Assembly (NCBI GenBank): GCA_903958085.1
Contig: CAJBRY010000545.1
Location: forward strand, 1-35,267
Direction: 5' to 3'
Source of the DNA: an uncultured Geobacteraceae bacterium
Lineage (GTDB): Bacteria; Desulfobacterota; Desulfuromonadia; Geobacterales; Pseudopelobacteraceae
Length of the DNA: 35,267 nucleotides
Every line of letters begins with the position of its first letter. Within the stretch, counting starts at the first letter, position 1. Position numbers and translations under genes: made by a program. Below are positions 34,734 to 35,267 of this stretch, in pieces. The notes below the pieces were generated by a model. That model made no database searches. It was not told the origin of the DNA and saw nothing but the letters and a program-made list of their open reading frames with translations.

Positions 34734-35267
34734 TCACATTACAAGCCCATCTTTAAGGTTGATCGTTCGGTCTGCGTAAGCGCCATTCTCAGGGTTGTGC
34801 GTTACCATTACAACCGTCTGACCGGCATTATTCAGCTCCCGGAAGAGCGCCATCACATCATCGCTGGTTTTTGAATCAAGATTACCGGTCGGCTCGTCGG
34901 CAAGGAGAATATGCGGGCTGTTGACAATGGCTCTGGCAATGGCTACCCGCTCCTGTTCACCGCCGGAAAGCTGATTAGGAAGGCGCTCGAGTTTGCCACC
35001 GAGACCGACCCGTTCAAGAGCCTGCCGTGCTGCGTTCTTTTGTGCCGCAGTACTCATCTTTACGATTGCCAACGGCAGCATGACGTTTTCGATGGCGTTC
35101 AGATAGGAAATCAGATTGAATGATTGAAAGACAAAGCCCAGATTCTGAGCACGGAAGTCAGCCAGTTGTTCTCCCGGAAGCTGATAGAGCTTGATACCAG
35201 CCATCTCGACATCACCGGAAGTCGGATGATTCATGCCCCCCAATACCGACAACAAAGTACTTTTGCC
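34734..35267 (-). CDS. ABC transporter ATP-binding protein, partial (LolD/MacB-type)
   Basis: The gene runs off the window, and the first visible residues are GKST of the Walker A motif. The rest is complete: Q-loop ([13 protein letters not shown]), signature [15 protein letters not shown], Walker B with catalytic Glu ([12 protein letters not shown]), and switch His in MVTHNPENG. About 30-40 N-terminal residues are missing. The sequence class matches ATPases of MacB, LolCDE and FtsX-like exporters. No permease is visible, and it may lie beyond the window edge. Confidence 0.94.
   Translation of the reverse strand, partial: GKSTLLSVLGGMNHPTSGDVEMAGIKLYQLPGEQLADFRAQNLGFVFQSFNLISYLNAIENVMLPLAIVKMSTAAQKNAARQALERVGLGGKLERLPNQLSGGEQERVAIARAIVNSPHILLADEPTGNLDSKTSDDVMALFRELNNAGQTVVMVTHNPENGAYADRTINLKDGLVM

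Noticed and set aside
34644-34874. 76-codon plus-strand ORF overlapping the end of the ABC ATPase gene
   Set aside because: It is mostly the antisense of the ATPase C-terminus, with no recognisable protein features.
1-35267. Mobile elements, CRISPR arrays, tRNA or rRNA genes
   Set aside because: No transposase or integrase-like protein, no regularly spaced repeats of CRISPR type and no tRNA-like or rRNA-like sequence were found by eye. A tRNAscan and Rfam run would settle it.

Overview
The window looks like chromosomal DNA from a Geobacter-type deltaproteobacterium (Desulfuromonadia/Geobacterales; genus not resolvable by eye). The indications are several c-di-GMP and phosphorelay proteins, a CheX-PilZ pair, a large secreted M6 protease ending in a dockerin-like module, a YgbA plus FrdX-like pair behind an HcpR-like box, and a pabBC fusion. 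No rRNA, tRNA, CRISPR array, transposase or phage gene was seen.

Layout. Bases 1-2741 hold the tail of a signalling protein, a soluble REC-HisKA-HATPase-REC hybrid kinase and a rhomboid protease. Bases 2821-9247 hold a promoter, a 1915-residue mosaic M6 metalloprotease (Asp-box propeller, five InlB-type repeats, Ig-like modules, dockerin-like C-terminus), a small lipoprotein that may carry a cohesin-like fold, and a terminator. Bases 9293-17486 form one likely operon: a self-operated tetR, an RND adaptor, an RND pump, a pabB-pabC fusion and a TolC-type channel, closed by a strong terminator. Bases 17510-20815 hold a YchJ/SEC-C protein and a WYL regulator on the minus strand, and a YqaA-type membrane protein with a membrane diguanylate cyclase on the plus strand. 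Bases 20957-22756 hold a nitrosative-stress-like unit (HcpR-like box, ygbA-like gene, FrdX-like ferredoxin) and a macro-domain gene. A single-domain response regulator follows on the minus strand.

Bases 23463-23674 contain a compact unit that gene callers would probably miss: promoter, ribosome binding site, a 20-codon ORF with two cysteines, a hairpin and a 14-bp-stem terminator. It sits directly before a MacA-like adaptor, a split MacB-like ATPase and permease, and an M16 peptidase. It may encode a peptide, a leader or a small RNA. Bases 28322-35267 are all minus strand: PilZ and CheX proteins, an exported transglutaminase-like protein, a REC-GGDEF cyclase, rpe, rsmB, and the 3' part of a second ABC ATPase that runs off the window.

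How the parts relate. Two tripartite-type efflux systems, two diguanylate cyclases with a PilZ effector, and one phosphorelay protein plus an orphan receiver suggest an environmental bacterium with extensive sensing. The least explained items are the 23.5-kb short gene, the possible cohesin/dockerin pair and the pabBC gene embedded in an efflux operon.
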